Positions 5,544 to 6,968 of a stretch of DNA of 6,968 bases are shown here, in pieces. Each line of letters starts with the position of its first letter. The first letter of the stretch is position 1. The notes beneath the pieces were generated by a model, which searched no databases, was not told the origin of the DNA, and was given only the letters and a program-made list of their open reading frames with translations. Where the stretch lies: NCBI GenBank assembly GCA_937930465.1, contig CALGKV010000090.1, positions 1 through 6,968 on the forward strand, in the 5' to 3' direction. The position numbers and the translations under genes are program-made. This stretch comes from Methanosuratincolales archaeon (lineage in GTDB: Archaea > Thermoproteota > Methanomethylicia > Methanomethylicales > Methanomethylicaceae).

Positions 5544-6266
5544 TTGACTGCCCAGGATCTGGAGAAAGCAGGCTGCATCCGCCTATCCACAGCGCAGACC
5601 ATCATCGGCTCCTTACCGACGAAGACTTGCCCCCTGGAGGTCTTCCCGTCGCGGGCAAGATGGCATGCAGGGCATCCCGGCCCGTTTAGCGGCGGCGTCA
5701 ACAATTTATCAAACCGTTCTTCAACTTTGATCCGGGCGACCCTATTGAAGTCAAGAATAGCAGAGGACTACAACGCAACCGCATGCATGTACGAGATGAG
5801 ATACAAGGAGGAGCAGCAGCTGAAGATAGCCTTCCTCCTGAGCAGGGTCAGGCTTCGAGACGGCGAAACAGTTATAGATGCGGGGTGCGGCACGGGGCTC
5901 CTCCTTGAGGCGGTGTCGAAAAGGGCGAAGACTTGGCTTGTCGGGCTCGACAGCTCCATAGGCATGCTCAAGGAGGCAAAGAAGAAAGGTGTGGATGCAG
6001 ATCTCGTCTTGGGCGACATAGAGAGCATGCCTTTCAGGGATTGCGTTGCGGATACGGTATTCTCAGTGAGCGTGGTCCAGCTTGCCAACAATCCCAGGCG
6101 GGCTGTCGGAGAGATCAGGAGGATCACGAAGGCAGGAGGGTCTATCGGGATAAGCTACCTGGAAAGGGCAGGGATCGATCCCCCAGAGGCGGCAGGAATG
6201 AGGGTGGCGGTACACACCTCAGAGACGATGAAAGACATCTTCATCACCGGCTTCAAAGAAGATTGA
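5544..6266 (+). CDS. Class I SAM-dependent methyltransferase (N-terminus uncertain)
   Basis: The C-terminal 170 residues are a Rossmann-type methyltransferase of the Methyltransf_11/UbiE kind. The pre-domain has NATACMYEMRYKEEQ, motif I is VIDAGCGTG (110-118 counted from TTG 5544), the acidic ribose-binding residue is D136 in GLDSS, and GDIESMPF (157-164) is the later SAM-binding strand, followed by VGEIRRITKAGG. The substrate is unknown. Two starts compete. TTG 5544 has an AAGGAG site and gives 240 residues, tying the gene to moaD. TTG 5745 gives 173 residues, begins right at the domain, and has an AATTTATCAA box at 5703-5712 at promoter distance. Residues 2-65 of the long form use CGN arginine codons and Cys/Pro-rich sequence unlike the rest and match no domain I know, so the long form may not be the mature protein. 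The domain call is firm; the start is not. Confidence 0.78.
   Translation: MTAQDLEKAGCIRLSTAQTIIGSLPTKTCPLEVFPSRARWHAGHPGPFSGGVNNLSNRSSTLIRATLLKSRIAEDYNATACMYEMRYKEEQQLKIAFLLSRVRLRDGETVIDAGCGTGLLLEAVSKRAKTWLVGLDSSIGMLKEAKKKGVDADLVLGDIESMPFRDCVADTVFSVSVVQLANNPRRAVGEIRRITKAGGSIGISYLERAGIDPPEAAGMRVAVHTSETMKDIFITGFKED
5703..5712 (+). promoter_or_regulatory. Possible internal TATA box before the methyltransferase domain
   Basis: AATTTATCAA is the only AT-rich decamer in this region. Transcription from it would start near 5733, twelve bases before TTG 5745, the alternative start just before the methyltransferase domain. This is suggestive only. Confidence 0.3.
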
Positions 6267-6285
6267 ACAAACGCCGATGCGGCAC

Positions 6286-6302
6286 AGAAAAGGTTTTTAT
6301 AA
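6286..6302 (+). promoter_or_regulatory. BRE and TATA box of the Sm-like gene
   Basis: AGAAAAGG (purine-rich, BRE-like, 6286-6293) is followed directly by TTTTTATAA (6294-6302), the most canonical archaeal promoter in the window. The transcript would start near 6322-6328, leaving a leader of about 12-18 bases before ATG 6340. Confidence 0.65.
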
Positions 6303-6339
6303 CGTGTCCTATTCACGGTAAAGATGGTGTGTCTATAAA

Positions 6340-6576
6340 ATGCCTAGCGAGCCAATAAGATTGCTCAACAAGTCCCTCCACAGCCAGATCCTTGTAAAGC
6401 TGAAGGACGGGCATGAGTACGTCGGGACACTGGAAAAGTACGACCCAACAATGAACCTCATAATGAGCGATGCGATTGAGGCTTCTGACGACTCCAGCGG
6501 ACCGATAGCCAAGTACGGCAAGATCCTGGTAAGGGGAAACAACATACTATACATCAAGACGTCAAGGCCGCAGTAA
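6340..6576 (+). CDS. Archaeal Sm-like (Lsm/SmAP) RNA-binding protein
   Basis: This 78-residue protein is a complete archaeal Sm fold. An N-terminal helix (1-12) is followed by Sm1 at about 16-45, with LKDGHEYVGTLEKYDPTMNL, and Sm2 at about 60-73, with ILVRGNNILYI. Archaeal SmAP proteins form six- or seven-membered rings in the cytoplasm that bind U-rich RNA. N39 and R65-G66 match the conserved uridine-contacting residues, but position 37 is Thr where many family members have His (in a D-x-H-M-N-L motif), which may weaken base stacking. It has its own promoter. The next gene starts 52 bases downstream and is probably co-transcribed; the ribosomal protein L37e gene that often follows archaeal lsm genes is absent. 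Confidence 0.93.
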   Translation: MPSEPIRLLNKSLHSQILVKLKDGHEYVGTLEKYDPTMNLIMSDAIEASDDSSGPIAKYGKILVRGNNILYIKTSRPQ

Positions 6577-6615
6577 GCAAGAGGCGCGCGCAAGCCCAAA
6601 AGAAAGGTCGGGGAC

Positions 6616-6621
6616 AGGGGA
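6616..6621 (+). promoter_or_regulatory. Shine-Dalgarno of the PH-like membrane protein gene
   Basis: AGGGGA lies 7 bases before ATG 6629. The overlapping ATG at 6622 opens a frame of only nine codons, so 6629 is chosen. Confidence 0.45.
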
Positions 6622-6628
6622 ATGCTCC

Positions 6629-6968
6629 ATGTCATCAGTTGCTCTGTATGAGGAGTTGATGACTTGGAGGCTGATCATAGCGCTGGTCTTGGGCTTTCTG
6701 TGCTTTGCCGTCGGGGTTACAGCTTTCGCCTATGCTAACGATCCCCGCGAGGGCCCAACGGCGCTGATTGCGATCATGGTTGTAGCGGCAATCGGCCTGG
6801 GCATAATGTTCAACTTCAGTAGGCTCTCCATAAGGGTCACTTTCGACGGGATCTCCGTCGGGTTTGGGAGGATCAGGGCTTATTTCAGGTGGGACCAAAT
6901 AGAGGACTGCCGTTTGGATGATGTGTCTTCTCTCAAGTATGGCGGATTCGGTATAAGGGGCGGCAGGG
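6629..6968 (+). CDS. Membrane protein with PH-like domain, N-terminal part
   Basis: The first 113 residues of a gene that runs off the right edge. After a short cytoplasmic start come two hydrophobic helices at about 14-36 and 44-63, joined by a short polar loop (NDPREGP). A soluble part then begins: LSIRVTFDGISVGFGRIRAYFRW, then DQIEDCRLDDV and YGGFGIRGG at 104-112. The pattern of a 'strand, D-G-h-x-V, h-x-W-x-x-I, then Y-G-G-[WF]-G-I-R' is seen in small prokaryotic PH-like domains of uncharacterised membrane proteins. The molecular role is unknown; membrane-anchored scaffolding is the usual guess. The start is ATG 6629. A signal for independent transcription is not visible in the 52-base gap, so it likely shares the lsm transcript. 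Confidence 0.72.
   Translation, partial: MSSVALYEELMTWRLIIALVLGFLCFAVGVTAFAYANDPREGPTALIAIMVVAAIGLGIMFNFSRLSIRVTFDGISVGFGRIRAYFRWDQIEDCRLDDVSSLKYGGFGIRGGR

Noticed and set aside
5435..5704. Minus-strand frame of 89 codons with a CPACH motif
   Set aside because: It runs antisense through the end of the firm moaD-like gene, has no ribosome-binding site or second CxxC motif, and matches no family; kept only as a note in the orphan-stretch finding.
6324..6338. Tiny upstream frame (ATG GTG TGT CTA TAA) before the Sm-like gene
   Set aside because: It lies at the predicted transcript start and may not be fully transcribed; four codons are too few to support a regulatory role.
1..6968. tRNA, rRNA, CRISPR, insertion sequence, attachment site or replication origin
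   Set aside because: No cloverleaf, regularly spaced repeats, transposase motifs, terminal inverted repeats or origin-like repeats were seen on either strand by eye.

Overview
The window reads as thermophile-like archaeal DNA. Promoters are TATA-type and lie about 25-30 bases before predicted transcription starts. One ribosome-binding site is a full ten-base match to the archaeal anti-Shine-Dalgarno. TTG starts are frequent, arginine is mostly AGG, and the gene content is archaeal (RqcH/NFACT, EMC6-like membrane protein, Sm-like protein, two-subunit class I fumarase, tungsten-type aldehyde ferredoxin oxidoreductase). A Thermoproteota (TACK) or related uncultured lineage is plausible, but the sequence alone does not fix the lineage. 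The DNA is gene-dense, with no mobile element, CRISPR array, tRNA or rRNA seen.

Layout: (1) 1-608: the start of an RqcH/NEMF-type quality-control gene on the minus strand, head-to-head with an EMC6-like three-helix membrane protein gene; their start regions overlap by 7 bases. (2) 577-1068, minus: an unrecognised helical protein with a charged tail, overlapping the EMC6-like gene tail-to-tail. (3) 1125-2523, plus: class I fumarase alpha and beta subunits as a tight operon with its own TATA box. (4) 2524-2643: a convergent intergenic stretch with two hairpins and a palindromic T-run/A-run, read as a two-way terminator. (5) 2644-5139, minus: the centrepiece, an 831-residue fusion of a complete aldehyde ferredoxin oxidoreductase (AOR) with a complete 3-hexulose-6-phosphate synthase (HPS). 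(6) 5255-6266, plus: a MoaD-like sulfur carrier sharing a symmetric TATA box with the fusion gene, followed by a class I methyltransferase of uncertain N-terminus. (7) 6340-6968, plus: an archaeal Sm-like protein and the start of a membrane protein with a PH-like domain.

The fusion joins an enzyme family that interconverts aldehydes and acids with ferredoxin to an enzyme that reversibly condenses formaldehyde with ribulose 5-phosphate. All metal-cluster cysteines and HPS catalytic residues appear intact, and there is almost no linker. The simplest reading is a formaldehyde-handling enzyme. It could oxidise formaldehyde released when HPS runs backwards to make pentoses, or, more speculatively, reduce formate to formaldehyde and trap it as a sugar phosphate. 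The divergent MoaD-like gene fits this, because AOR needs a pyranopterin whose dithiolene sulfurs come through MoaD. The partner isomerase (PHI) is not in the window.
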